NCBI RefSeq assembly: GCF_000756385.1
Contig: NZ_JNFC01000012.1
Span: forward strand, 62,001 to 126,000
Direction of reading: 5' to 3'
Source: Sphingopyxis sp. LC363
Lineage (GTDB): Bacteria > Pseudomonadota > Alphaproteobacteria > Sphingomonadales > Sphingomonadaceae
DNA length: 64,000 nt
The translations under genes were made by a program, and so were the position numbers. Within the stretch, counting starts at the first letter, position 1. Each line of letters opens with the position of its first letter. Below are positions 35,296-43,161 of this stretch, in pieces. Under the pieces are notes generated by a model. It saw nothing but the letters and a program-made list of their open reading frames with translations, searched no databases and was not told the origin of the DNA.

Positions 35296-36306
35296 GTGAG
35301 CGCAGTGCTGGAAGAGATATCGGGCCGCGACCACGCCGCGATCGCGCGCGCGGTCGCGGCAGGCGATCGTCCGGCCATCATCCGCGGCATCGCGGCCGAC
35401 TGGCCCGCAGTCGCCGCGGCGCGCGAGGGCGACGAATCCATTGCCGCCTATCTTGCCGCGCGCGACAATGGCAAGCCGCTCACCGTGCTCGTCGGCCCGC
35501 CCGAAACCGGCGGGCGCTATTTCTACACCGACGACATGCGCGGGGTGAATTTTGGCAGCGAAAAGATGCCGATGACGGCGCTCGTCGAACGTCTCGTCGC
35601 GCTGCGCGATAAGTCTGATGCGCCGAGCCTCTACGCGGGATCGACCCCGGTCCCCGAAAGCGTCGCCAGCTTCGCCGTCGAAAACCCGCTGCCCATCGAT
35701 ACCGGCGTCGATCCCCGCATCTGGGTCGGCAACGCCAGCCGCATCGCGCCGCATTACGACATGGCGGCGAATATCGCGGTCGTCGTGGCGGGGCGCCGCC
35801 GCTTCACCCTCTTCCCGCCCGCGCAGATAACGAACCTCTACGTCGGCCCCGTCGAGCGCACGATCGCGGGTCAGCCGACGAGCATGGTCGACCCCGACCA
35901 TCCCGATCACGCCCGCTACCCGCTCTATGCCGAGGCCGAGCGCCACAAGCGCGTCGCCGAACTCACACCCGGCGACGCCATCTACATGCCACCGATGTGG
36001 TGGCACCATGTCCGCAGCGAAGGCGCGGTGGGTGTCCTCGTCAACTATTGGTTCGGGCAGCGGCAGGACCGCTTTCCCTTCGCCGCGCTGATGCTCGCGA
36101 TGCACTCGATCCGCGAGCTTCCGGGCGCCGAGCGCGCCGCGTGGAAAAGCTGGTTCGACCATTATGTCTTCGGCGACGGCGCGACGCACGCGGTCGATCA
36201 CCTGCCGCCGCACGCGCAGGGCGTGCTCGGCCCGCCGTCGCCGCAGCGCGACCGGATGATCATCGACTATGTCGTCGGCTTCTGCCGCAGCGGCGGCAGC
36301 GGCTAG
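35296..36306 (+). CDS. JmjC-like cupin (cupin_8) protein, possible 2-oxoglutarate oxygenase
   Basis: A 336-residue protein starting at a GTG that follows GGGGAGG. The fold signature of JmjC/FIH-like cupins is visible: an iron motif H153-x-D155 in APHYDMAAN, a distal His at 237 or 238 in PPMWWHHVRSEG, and AVVVAGRRRFTLFPP. These proteins are Fe(II)/2OG-dependent hydroxylases. In many Proteobacteria this type travels with halogenase-like genes and TBDRs. It lies 16 bases after the GH20 gene, so it is in the chitin operon. Target unknown. Its stop overlaps the stop of the convergent ABC gene within one CTAG. Confidence 0.85.
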   Translation: MSAVLEEISGRDHAAIARAVAAGDRPAIIRGIAADWPAVAAAREGDESIAAYLAARDNGKPLTVLVGPPETGGRYFYTDDMRGVNFGSEKMPMTALVERLVALRDKSDAPSLYAGSTPVPESVASFAVENPLPIDTGVDPRIWVGNASRIAPHYDMAANIAVVVAGRRRFTLFPPAQITNLYVGPVERTIAGQPTSMVDPDHPDHARYPLYAEAERHKRVAELTPGDAIYMPPMWWHHVRSEGAVGVLVNYWFGQRQDRFPFAALMLAMHSIRELPGAERAAWKSWFDHYVFGDGATHAVDHLPPHAQGVLGPPSPQRDRMIIDYVVGFCRSGGSG

Positions 36307-37079
36307 GCCCGCGCCCGCCCGAAGGTGGTGATCGTCGGCCATTCGCCGCCGGTCTCGACCCTCGCGTCAATGCCGTAAACCGCACGCAGCCGCTCGGCGG
36401 TGAGCACCTCGGCGGGCGTCCCATCGGCGACGATCCGCCCTTCGTCGATCAGCAGCAGCCGGTCGCAATAACGCGCGGCCAGCGTCAGATCGTGCAGCAC
36501 CGCGATCACGAGCCCGCCGCCCGCCGCTTCGGCGCGCAGCAACTCCATCACGTCGATCTGGTGCCCCGGATCGAGGCTCGCGAGCGGCTCGTCGGCGATC
36601 AGCGCGGGCGCCTCGACCGCCAGCGCGCGCGCGAACAGCACCCGCGCGCGCTCGCCGCCCGACAGCTCGGTCGCGATCCGGCCGCGCAGTTCGAGCACGT
36701 CGGCGCGCGCCATCGCGCGCTCGATCGCGGCCGCGTCGGCATCGGAAATCCGCGACATCGGCGCCAGATGCGGCAAGCGCCCCAGCCCGACGAGCCGCTC
36801 GACCGTCAGCGGCCAGTGCAATGTCTGCCCCTGCGGAACATAGGCGATCCGCCGCGCCAGCTCGCCGCGCGGCATCGCCGCCGCATCGACCCCGTCGACG
36901 CGGACCGAACCGCGCGCGGGCACCAGCGCGAGCATCGCGCGCGCCAGCGTCGACTTGCCCGCGCCATTGGGCCCGACGATCCCGGCCAGCGTTCCCGCGC
37001 CGAACGCGGCGCTGACGTCGTGGACCACCGCGCGGCGGCCGAGCGTCACGCCGACATGATCGAGGACCAGGCTCACCAT
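36303..37079 (-). CDS. btuD: ABC transporter ATP-binding protein, cobalamin uptake
   Basis: A 258-residue ATPase: Walker A GPNGAGKST, Q-loop YVPQGQTLHW, signature LSGGERARV, Walker B LIADEPLASLD and H-loop AVLHDLTLA. It is of the FecE/BtuD type that drives type-II importers. The start lies inside btuC (7-base overlap), and it is the last gene of the B12 salvage operon. It energises uptake of vitamin B12 from the periplasm. Confidence 0.92.
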   Translation of the reverse strand: MVSLVLDHVGVTLGRRAVVHDVSAAFGAGTLAGIVGPNGAGKSTLARAMLALVPARGSVRVDGVDAAAMPRGELARRIAYVPQGQTLHWPLTVERLVGLGRLPHLAPMSRISDADAAAIERAMARADVLELRGRIATELSGGERARVLFARALAVEAPALIADEPLASLDPGHQIDVMELLRAEAAGGGLVIAVLHDLTLAARYCDRLLLIDEGRIVADGTPAEVLTAERLRAVYGIDARVETGGEWPTITTFGRARA

Positions 37080-38074
37080 AGCCGCCGCTCCCGCATCAGG
37101 TGGAGGAGGAAGACCGGCACCCCCAGAAAGGCGGTGACGACCCCCAGCTTCAGCTCGTTCGTCGTCGGGATGATCCGCACGCCAAGGTCGGCGAGCGTCA
37201 GCAACGCTGCGCCGCCGATCGCCGAAGGAAGCAGGATCGCCGACGGGCTGCGGTCGGTGAGCGGGCGGATCAGGTGCGGCACGATCAGCCCGACGAAACC
37301 GATCGCCCCCGACACCGCGACCGTGCCGCCGACCCCGATCGCGGTCCCGATCAAGAGGCGGAGCCGCGTGCGCCGCAGATCGGTGCCGAGCGCCTGCGCC
37401 GCATCCTCGCCGAGCGTCAGCGCGTCGAGCGCGCGCCCGTTCCACAGCAGCATTGCGGCGCCGATCGCGATGCACGGCAACGCGATCCACACATGTTCGA
37501 ACGACCTATTCTCGAGGCTGCCGAGCAGCCAGGTCATGATCTCCATCGCCGCGAAGGGATTGGGCGACAGGTTGAGCGCGAGGCTCGTCCCCGCGACCGC
37601 GAGCGTCCCCACCGCGATCCCGGCGAGGATCAGCGTCAGCGGGCTTTCGGCGCGGCCAGCGAGGACGAAAAGCAGCGCGAGCGAGACGAGCGCGCCGCCC
37701 GTCGCGAGCAAGGGCAGCATCACCGGATGCAGCTCGGCGATCCCGAAATAGAGCGCCGCGACCCCGCCGAGCGCCGCGGCGTTCGAGGTTCCGAGCACCG
37801 ACGGTTCGGCGAGCGGATTGCGCAGATAGCCTTGCAGCGCCGCGCCCGCGAGCCCGAGCATCGCGCCCACCGCCAGCGCCAGCAAGGTGCGCGGCAGGCG
37901 CAGGTCGAAGAGGATGATCGACGCGACCCGGTCGCCGTCGCCGCTCGCGGCGGCGATCAGCCGCGCAACCGACAGGTCGACCGCGCCGAACAAGAGCGAG
38001 CCGGCCGCCGCGACCAGCGTCAGCACCGCGAGCGCGCCGATCAGCGACCAGCGGGGGAGGGCAAAGCGGCTCAT
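37073..38074 (-). CDS. btuC: Cobalamin ABC transporter permease (FecCD family)
   Basis: A 333-residue inner-membrane protein with about ten transmembrane segments and the FecCD landmarks RLPRTLLALAVGAMLGLAG, NPLAEPSVLG and the cytoplasmic coupling region near GFVGLIVPHLIRPL. It overlaps btuF by 4 bases. Its assignment to cobalamin rather than iron-siderophore rests on the operon: btuB, cobO and the cobalamin riboswitch. Confidence 0.92.
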   Translation of the reverse strand: MSRFALPRWSLIGALAVLTLVAAAGSLLFGAVDLSVARLIAAASGDGDRVASIILFDLRLPRTLLALAVGAMLGLAGAALQGYLRNPLAEPSVLGTSNAAALGGVAALYFGIAELHPVMLPLLATGGALVSLALLFVLAGRAESPLTLILAGIAVGTLAVAGTSLALNLSPNPFAAMEIMTWLLGSLENRSFEHVWIALPCIAIGAAMLLWNGRALDALTLGEDAAQALGTDLRRTRLRLLIGTAIGVGGTVAVSGAIGFVGLIVPHLIRPLTDRSPSAILLPSAIGGAALLTLADLGVRIIPTTNELKLGVVTAFLGVPVFLLHLMRERRLW

Positions 38075-38928
38075 GAGCGGCCCCCGTCGTGCCGCGCGAT
38101 CTGCGCCGCCATGCTGCGCGCCGCCTGCGTGTAGGCGGGGCTGCCGCACACGGTCCACGCCTGCGCTATGCTGATGCGCGGAATATCCTTGATCGCGGGA
38201 TGGTGCAGCATCTCGCTCCCTTGGTCGGTCACGACATCGGTCGCGCTCTCGACGATCAGGAAATCGGGCTCGGCCGCGACCATCTCCTCGAGGCTCAGTT
38301 GTGAGAGCGGCGGCTTGCCGAGCTTGCCCGCGAGGTTGACCAGCCCGATGCGCGCCATCATTTCGTCGATCAGCGTTCCCGTCCCCGTCATATAGCCGCG
38401 CCGCTGGTAATAGGCCGCGACGCGGCCCTTGCCCGGCTTGGGAAGCCCCGCCAGCTCGCGCTCCATCCGCGCGATCAGCGCGGTCCCGCGCTCGGGGTGG
38501 CCGACTGCCGCGGCGGTCTTGCGGATCGACGTGTAAATTTCGCCAAGCGTGTTGGCGGTCGCGAGGTCGAGCAGCGGATAATGTTGCGGTGGCAGCGCGC
38601 GGAGCGCCGCGCTGCGGCTCGCGGGCATGCCGACGATCAAATCGGGTTCGATCGCCAAAATCTGCTCGGCCGAATTGCTGAGGAGCGGCAGTCCACGCGC
38701 TGCCCCCGCCTCGCCCGACATTTCCGCGTCGGTGGCGTTCTTCGTCAGCCCGGCGATCTGCTTCCGGTCGGCGAGGGCGAGCACGAGTTGGTCGGCGCAC
38801 AGGTTGATCGAAACGATGCGCTGCGGCACCGTCGGCGCCTTGACCGGCGGGGCGGAGGAGGCCGCCCACAGCAGCCCCGCGCCGCCCGCGAGCAGCGCGG
38901 CCGCCGCCAAAAGGCCGCGCCGCCGCAT
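38071..38928 (-). CDS. btuF: Periplasmic cobalamin-binding protein
   Basis: A 285-residue protein of the BtuF/FepB class with a signal peptide at the N-terminus, then the typical opening RIVSINLCADQLVLALADR and LAIEPDLIVG, and a Trp-containing ligand segment near WTVCGSPAY. It delivers B12 to BtuCD. The ATG at 38928 overlaps the cobO stop (TGATG). A TTG one codon upstream is possible. Confidence 0.9.
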   Translation of the reverse strand: MRRRGLLAAAALLAGGAGLLWAASSAPPVKAPTVPQRIVSINLCADQLVLALADRKQIAGLTKNATDAEMSGEAGAARGLPLLSNSAEQILAIEPDLIVGMPASRSAALRALPPQHYPLLDLATANTLGEIYTSIRKTAAAVGHPERGTALIARMERELAGLPKPGKGRVAAYYQRRGYMTGTGTLIDEMMARIGLVNLAGKLGKPPLSQLSLEEMVAAEPDFLIVESATDVVTDQGSEMLHHPAIKDIPRISIAQAWTVCGSPAYTQAARSMAAQIARHDGGRS

Positions 38929-39536
38929 CAAAACTCGATTCCCTTTTGCGCCTTCACATTCTGCTCGCGGAACGGATGCTTCACCTGCGCCATTTCGGTG
39001 ACAAGATCAGCGGCGTCGATCAACGCCTCGGGAGCGTTGCGGCCCGTGATGACCACATGCGTCATATGCGGTTTCGTACCCAGCGCCTCCACCACCTCAT
39101 CGACCGGCAGATAGTCGTAGCGCAGCACGATATTGAGCTCGTCGGCGATCACCATCGCATAGTCGGGATCGGCGATCATCCGTTTGACCTCGTCCCACGC
39201 TTCGCGCGCGACCGCGATGTCGCGCGTCCGGTCCTGCGTATCCCAGGTGAAGCCTTCGCCCATCGGCTTGAATTCGATCAGGTCGGGGAAGCGGTCGAAC
39301 ACGGCTTTCTCGCCGGTCGTCATCGCGCCCTTGATGAACTGGATCACGCCGACCTTCATCCCGTGTCCGATCGCGCGCACCGCCATGCCGAGCGCGGCCG
39401 AAGTCTTGCCCTTGCCGGGACCGGTGTGGACGATGACCAACCCCTTTTCGACCGTCTTCGCCGCGACCTTCTTCGCCTGCGCCGCCTGGATCTTCTTCAT
39501 CTTCGCCTTATGCTCGGCGTCGCTCCGCGCCTTCAT
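38928..39536 (-). CDS. cobO: Cob(I)yrinic acid a,c-diamide adenosyltransferase, CobO type
   Basis: A 202-residue cytoplasmic enzyme with the variant P-loop HTGPGKGKTSAALG, the RYDYLPVDEV segment, and ITGRNAPEALIDAADLVTEM given as ITGRNAPEAL and LVTEM. It adds the adenosyl group to the reduced corrinoid after import, yielding coenzyme B12. The Lys-rich N-terminus (about 30 residues) is typical of CobO/BtuR. It is coupled to both neighbours by TGATG overlaps. Confidence 0.94.
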   Translation of the reverse strand: MKARSDAEHKAKMKKIQAAQAKKVAAKTVEKGLVIVHTGPGKGKTSAALGMAVRAIGHGMKVGVIQFIKGAMTTGEKAVFDRFPDLIEFKPMGEGFTWDTQDRTRDIAVAREAWDEVKRMIADPDYAMVIADELNIVLRYDYLPVDEVVEALGTKPHMTHVVITGRNAPEALIDAADLVTEMAQVKHPFREQNVKAQKGIEF

Positions 39537-41395
39537 CAGAAGCGCGCCCGCACGCCGCCATAGACCGCGCGGCCATAGGTGCCGTAATTGAACGCCGTCG
39601 CATAATCGGCGTCGAACAGATTATCGACGCGGCCGGTAATCTCGAAATGGCCGCTCACGGGGAAGGATGCGCGGATCCCTGCGAGCGCATAGCCGTCGAG
39701 CGGTACGTTATTGGCGAAATCGTCGAAACTGTCGCCGACCATCGTCAGCGTCGCGCCCGTCGACAGCCCGAACGACCAGTCATAATCGGCCGACAGGCTG
39801 ACCGCATGTTCGGCGCGGCGGGGCAGGCGCTTGCCGTCGAACGCGGGGCGCCCCGACCGGTCGCGCGCGTCGATATAGCTGTACGACGCGGTGACGTTCA
39901 GCGCGTCGACGGGCTTCAGCGCCAGCGTCGCCTCGATCCCCTTGGCGCGCGTGCGGTCGATATTGCCATAGATAAAGGTCGCATTGTCGTAATTGATCTG
40001 GTCGTCGGTGTTGCGCAGAAACGCGGTGAGCGAGATCAGCGCACGGCCTTCCGCGAGACTCTGGTCGACGCCGATATCATAGCTTTTCGACCGTTCGGGG
40101 CGCAGCGCGGCGTTGCCGCTGAACGCGTCGTAGAGCTGGTACAGCGACGGCGCCTTGAACCCCTCGCCATAGCTCAGCCGGAAGTTGGTCGCGCCCGCGT
40201 TCGGCGAATAATTGGCGTTGGCGCCGAACGTCGTCGCGCCGCCGAACTGGCTGTGGTCGTCGTGACGGACGCCGCCCGACAGCGACAGGCCGGTGACCGG
40301 CTGGACGATCCCCAGCGCATAGACGCTGTCGATATCGGCCTTCTGGCTGTCGGTCGATCCAAAGCCGAAGAAATCATAGTCGGGGCGTTCATGCTCGTAA
40401 CCGAAGATCAGCTTGGCCTGCTGTACCGGCGTCACGACACCCTGATATTCGAACCTCAAATTACTGCCCGAATAGCCGTAATCGGGCGCCGTCCCGCGCA
40501 CGAAATAATAATCGCGCTCGCCCCGCATCCACGTCACCGCCGCGCGGCTGGTGAAATTGCCGTCGAACAGGCCAAGGTTCAGCCCCGCATAGCCGACATA
40601 TTGGTCGAGCTTGGCGACGTCGGCGCTGTCGGCGGGCGCGCCGAAGAAGCTGTCGTAATCGAGGTCGGCGTTGATATAATAGCCGCGCAGGTCGAGGCTC
40701 AGCGCGTCGCTGAACGCGACCTTCAGCCGCGCGTTGCCCGCGAAATTCTTGTAACCGTCCTTTTCGGTGCCGACCGCCGCCGAAGAAATGCCGTCGGTGC
40801 GAAAATAAGCGCCGCCGATCCCGCCCGAGATGCGCCCGGCGGTGCCCGACACATCGGCCTTGGCATTCAAAGTATCGCTATAGCCATATTCGGCCGAGGC
40901 ATCGGCGGCGAAGCCTTCGGCCGGGGTTGCGGTCATCAGGCTGACGACGCCGCCGATCGCCTGGCTGCCGTGGACGACCGAGTTCGACCCGCGCAGCACC
41001 TCGATCCGGTCGATATTGCCGGTCAGCAGATGGCCGAAATCATATCCGTCGCCGATGCCGCTCGGGTCGTTGACCTTCACCCCGTCGATCAGCACGAGCG
41101 TCTGCGTTGTTTCGGCGCCGCGCAGCGATATGCTCGCGACCGATCCGGTGCTGCCCGACCGGTTGAAGCGCACCCCGGGCGTGGTCGCGAGCAGGTCGAC
41201 GACATCGACCGACTGGCGCCGCGCGATCGTGTCGGCGTCGATGATCGTGATCGCCTGACCGACTTCGTCGCGCGGCTGCTCGACGCCCGACGCGGTGACG
41301 ACGATATCGTCTCCGCGCTCGCTATCGACGGTTTCGGCAAGCGCCGGTGTTGCCGTTGCCAGTGTCAAAAGAGAAATGGTCGCAAATTTCAACAT
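39536..41395 (-). CDS. btuB: TonB-dependent vitamin B12 receptor
   Basis: A 619-residue outer-membrane protein: signal peptide (TATPALAE), TonB box/pre-plug DDIVVTASGVEQP, plug (IDGVKVNDPSG, IEVLRGSNSVVHGSQAIGG given as IEVLRGSNSV and GSQAIGG) and a BtuB-sized barrel ending GRAVYGGVRARF. The cobalamin riboswitch upstream and the salvage genes downstream make the ligand assignment strong. The start at 41395 is preceded by AGGGA 8 bases away. Confidence 0.94.
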   Translation of the reverse strand: MLKFATISLLTLATATPALAETVDSERGDDIVVTASGVEQPRDEVGQAITIIDADTIARRQSVDVVDLLATTPGVRFNRSGSTGSVASISLRGAETTQTLVLIDGVKVNDPSGIGDGYDFGHLLTGNIDRIEVLRGSNSVVHGSQAIGGVVSLMTATPAEGFAADASAEYGYSDTLNAKADVSGTAGRISGGIGGAYFRTDGISSAAVGTEKDGYKNFAGNARLKVAFSDALSLDLRGYYINADLDYDSFFGAPADSADVAKLDQYVGYAGLNLGLFDGNFTSRAAVTWMRGERDYYFVRGTAPDYGYSGSNLRFEYQGVVTPVQQAKLIFGYEHERPDYDFFGFGSTDSQKADIDSVYALGIVQPVTGLSLSGGVRHDDHSQFGGATTFGANANYSPNAGATNFRLSYGEGFKAPSLYQLYDAFSGNAALRPERSKSYDIGVDQSLAEGRALISLTAFLRNTDDQINYDNATFIYGNIDRTRAKGIEATLALKPVDALNVTASYSYIDARDRSGRPAFDGKRLPRRAEHAVSLSADYDWSFGLSTGATLTMVGDSFDDFANNVPLDGYALAGIRASFPVSGHFEITGRVDNLFDADYATAFNYGTYGRAVYGGVRARF

Positions 41396-41502
41396 CGGAA
41401 GTCCCTGCACGCCGGCAACGAAGGCGGAGCCTGCCGACTGCGTGGGACGCGATCGACCGATGCCGGCGTCGCAAGTGGCGTAACGCCTGCGGCACCGCAC
41501 CG

Positions 41503-41520
41503 AGGCGGCTCCAGCCGCCT
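41503..41520 (-). promoter_or_regulatory. Hairpin in the btuB leader, possible expression platform
   Basis: AGGCGGCT-CC-AGCCGCCT is a perfect 8-bp stem located between the cobalamin aptamer and btuB. It has no T-run, so it may act in anti-termination pairing or in control of translation rather than as a simple terminator. Confidence 0.4.
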
Positions 41521-41585
41521 GGTCGTCGCTCGACGGAAACCTCCGTGCCGTGGCCTTTCCCTGGGCCATGGCATTGAGCGACCCA

Positions 41586-41757
41586 CGCCGGCAGGTCTCC
41601 TGGCTCGCGGGTCTGGGCTTGATGCACGCCTTCCCAGGATGATCCCAGTGGCTGGTCCGAAAGCCTCGAACCGGTGCATCGCGCTCGCCGCTTACAGTTG
41701 CAGGGACAGCCTCGGCTTCGGGGGTTCAGGACGAACCCCGTTACCGCGTTCCCATTT
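41586..41757 (-). ncRNA. Cobalamin riboswitch
   Basis: Read on the minus strand, the segment contains the hallmark elements in order: GCTGTCCCTGCAACTGTAAG (the GCAACTG element at 41695-41701), the B12-box GCCACTG (41646-41652), GGGAAGGCG and the 3' closing GAGCCAGGAGACCTGCC. This is the classical AdoCbl aptamer. It controls the btuB-cobO-btuF-btuC-btuD operon; about 190 bases separate it from the btuB start. Confidence 0.95.
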
Positions 41758-41860
41758 TAAGCCCTCTCGGGCACCGGCGCGATCATGCGCAGGGCAAGCC
41801 CCGCACGCGCCGCCCATAGCGCAGCCACGCTTTTGCGCAATCGGCTTTTGCGAGACGCAA

Positions 41861-41994
41861 TCCTCCCTGTCGCGAAGCGATGGGGAGGGGGACCGCCGCG
41901 AAGCGGTGGTGGAGGGGCCGAAACGGTAGCGCCAATGCCCCTCCGTCAGCCCTCCGGGGCTGCCACCTCCCCATGGCTCCGCCACAGGAGGAGT
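41861..41994. repeat. Complex intergenic repeat of G/C-rich palindromic blocks
   Basis: Blocks such as CCTCCC..TCGCGAAGCGA..GGGGAGG, CCGCCGCGAAGCGG and CCCTCCGGGGCTGCC follow each other, and the ends (CCTCCC near the left, GAGGAG near the right) face each other. Such elements are common intergenic repeats in sphingomonads. It occupies most of the gap between the B12 riboswitch (minus strand) and the thiolase stop at 42000. No coding potential is seen. Confidence 0.55.
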
Positions 41995-41999
41995 TGGTT

Positions 42000-43160
42000 C
42001 TAAGCGACCCGCTCGACCACCATCGCCGCGCCGACCCCCATCGCGCCGGTCAGCACGACCAGTCCATAACGCCCGCCGCACGCATCGAGCGCGTCGAGCA
42101 AGGTCGAGGTCAGAATCGCGCCGCTCGCGCCCATCGGATGGCCTTTGGCGAGATGGCCGCCGCTGACATTGACGCGCGCCGGATCGGCATCGCGGTCGCG
42201 CATGAATTTGGCGATCGTGACCGCGAACGCTTCCATGAACTCGATCCGGTCCATCTCGCCGAGCGTCAGCCCGGCGCGCGTCAGCACCTTGTCCATCGCC
42301 GCGAACCCCGCGGTCAGCGAAGCAGCAGGGTCGCCGCCGCTTTCGGCAAAGGCGACCACGCGCGCGCGCGGCGCGATGCCGAGCCCGTCGCCGCCGACCA
42401 GCGCCAGCCCCGCGCCATCGCAGATCGGCGGTGCATGCGCGATACTGTGCAGCGGTTCAAAGGTCGCGCCTTCGAGTGCGCCCGCATATTGCGCCTGCAA
42501 CTCGCCAAAGGCCGCCGGTGCGGCGGCGAGCGATTCCGCGCTCGTTTGCGGCCGGATACACTCCTCGCCGTCGAGCGCGCCGGTCGCGACGCGCGAGGCT
42601 TGCAGGGCGGGATCGGTTTCCGCAGCAGCAGCTTTCAGTTGCGAGGCGAGCGCAACCGCGTCGAGTTCGGCGCGCGCGATGCCTTCGCTGTTCGCCAGCC
42701 GGTCGGCCGCCAGCACCGGCGGCACGAAGCGCGCGCGCGGCGGCAATTCGTCGTTGGTGTAATATCCGGCGCGATCGCCGAGGAAGGGCGCGCTGCTCAT
42801 CGACTCGACTCCGCCCGCGAGCGCCACCGCGATCTCGCCGCTCGCGACCTTCGCGACCGCCTGCCCGATCGCCGATAATCCCGACGCGCAATAATTGTTG
42901 ATGCTGTGCGCGGCGGTCTGGTCGGGCAACCCCGCGTGCAGCTTCGACACCAGCGCGATATGCCCACCCTGCTCGCCGCTCTGCGTAACGCAACCAAGCA
43001 GCAGCACATCTGGCGTCGTAGCGACATCGCCGCATCGCGCCGCAAGCGCCGCCGCCTGCTGGCGCACCAACTCCTGCGGGCTGAGCTTGGCGAGCCCGCC
43101 ATCGGGCCGCGCCTTGCCGCGCGGCGTCCGCACCGCGTCGTAAAGATAGACCTCGCTCAA
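42000..43160 (-). CDS. Thiolase-family acetyl-CoA acetyltransferase with altered second Cys
   Basis: A 386-residue thiolase. The acyl-accepting Cys is in INNYCASGLSAIGQA and the His in GGHLAKGHPMGASG. At the C-terminus, where degradative thiolases have LCxGGGxGAA with the proton-shuttling Cys, the sequence is LTGAMGVGAA, so that Cys is replaced by Thr. The start is a TTG at 43160, one base after the upstream stop, which gives a normal family length and implies translational coupling. Last gene of the five-gene operon with CoA ligase and oxygenase. Likely acts on a beta-keto or similar acyl-CoA, with activity uncertain because of the substitution. Confidence 0.85.
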   Translation of the reverse strand: MSEVYLYDAVRTPRGKARPDGGLAKLSPQELVRQQAAALAARCGDVATTPDVLLLGCVTQSGEQGGHIALVSKLHAGLPDQTAAHSINNYCASGLSAIGQAVAKVASGEIAVALAGGVESMSSAPFLGDRAGYYTNDELPPRARFVPPVLAADRLANSEGIARAELDAVALASQLKAAAAETDPALQASRVATGALDGEECIRPQTSAESLAAAPAAFGELQAQYAGALEGATFEPLHSIAHAPPICDGAGLALVGGDGLGIAPRARVVAFAESGGDPAASLTAGFAAMDKVLTRAGLTLGEMDRIEFMEAFAVTIAKFMRDRDADPARVNVSGGHLAKGHPMGASGAILTSTLLDALDACGGRYGLVVLTGAMGVGAAMVVERVA

Positions 43161-43161
43161 A

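Noticed and set aside
32625-35441. Long open frame antisense to the GH20 gene
   Set aside because: Shadow frame; the plus strand carries the GH20 catalytic Asp-Glu pair and full domain order.
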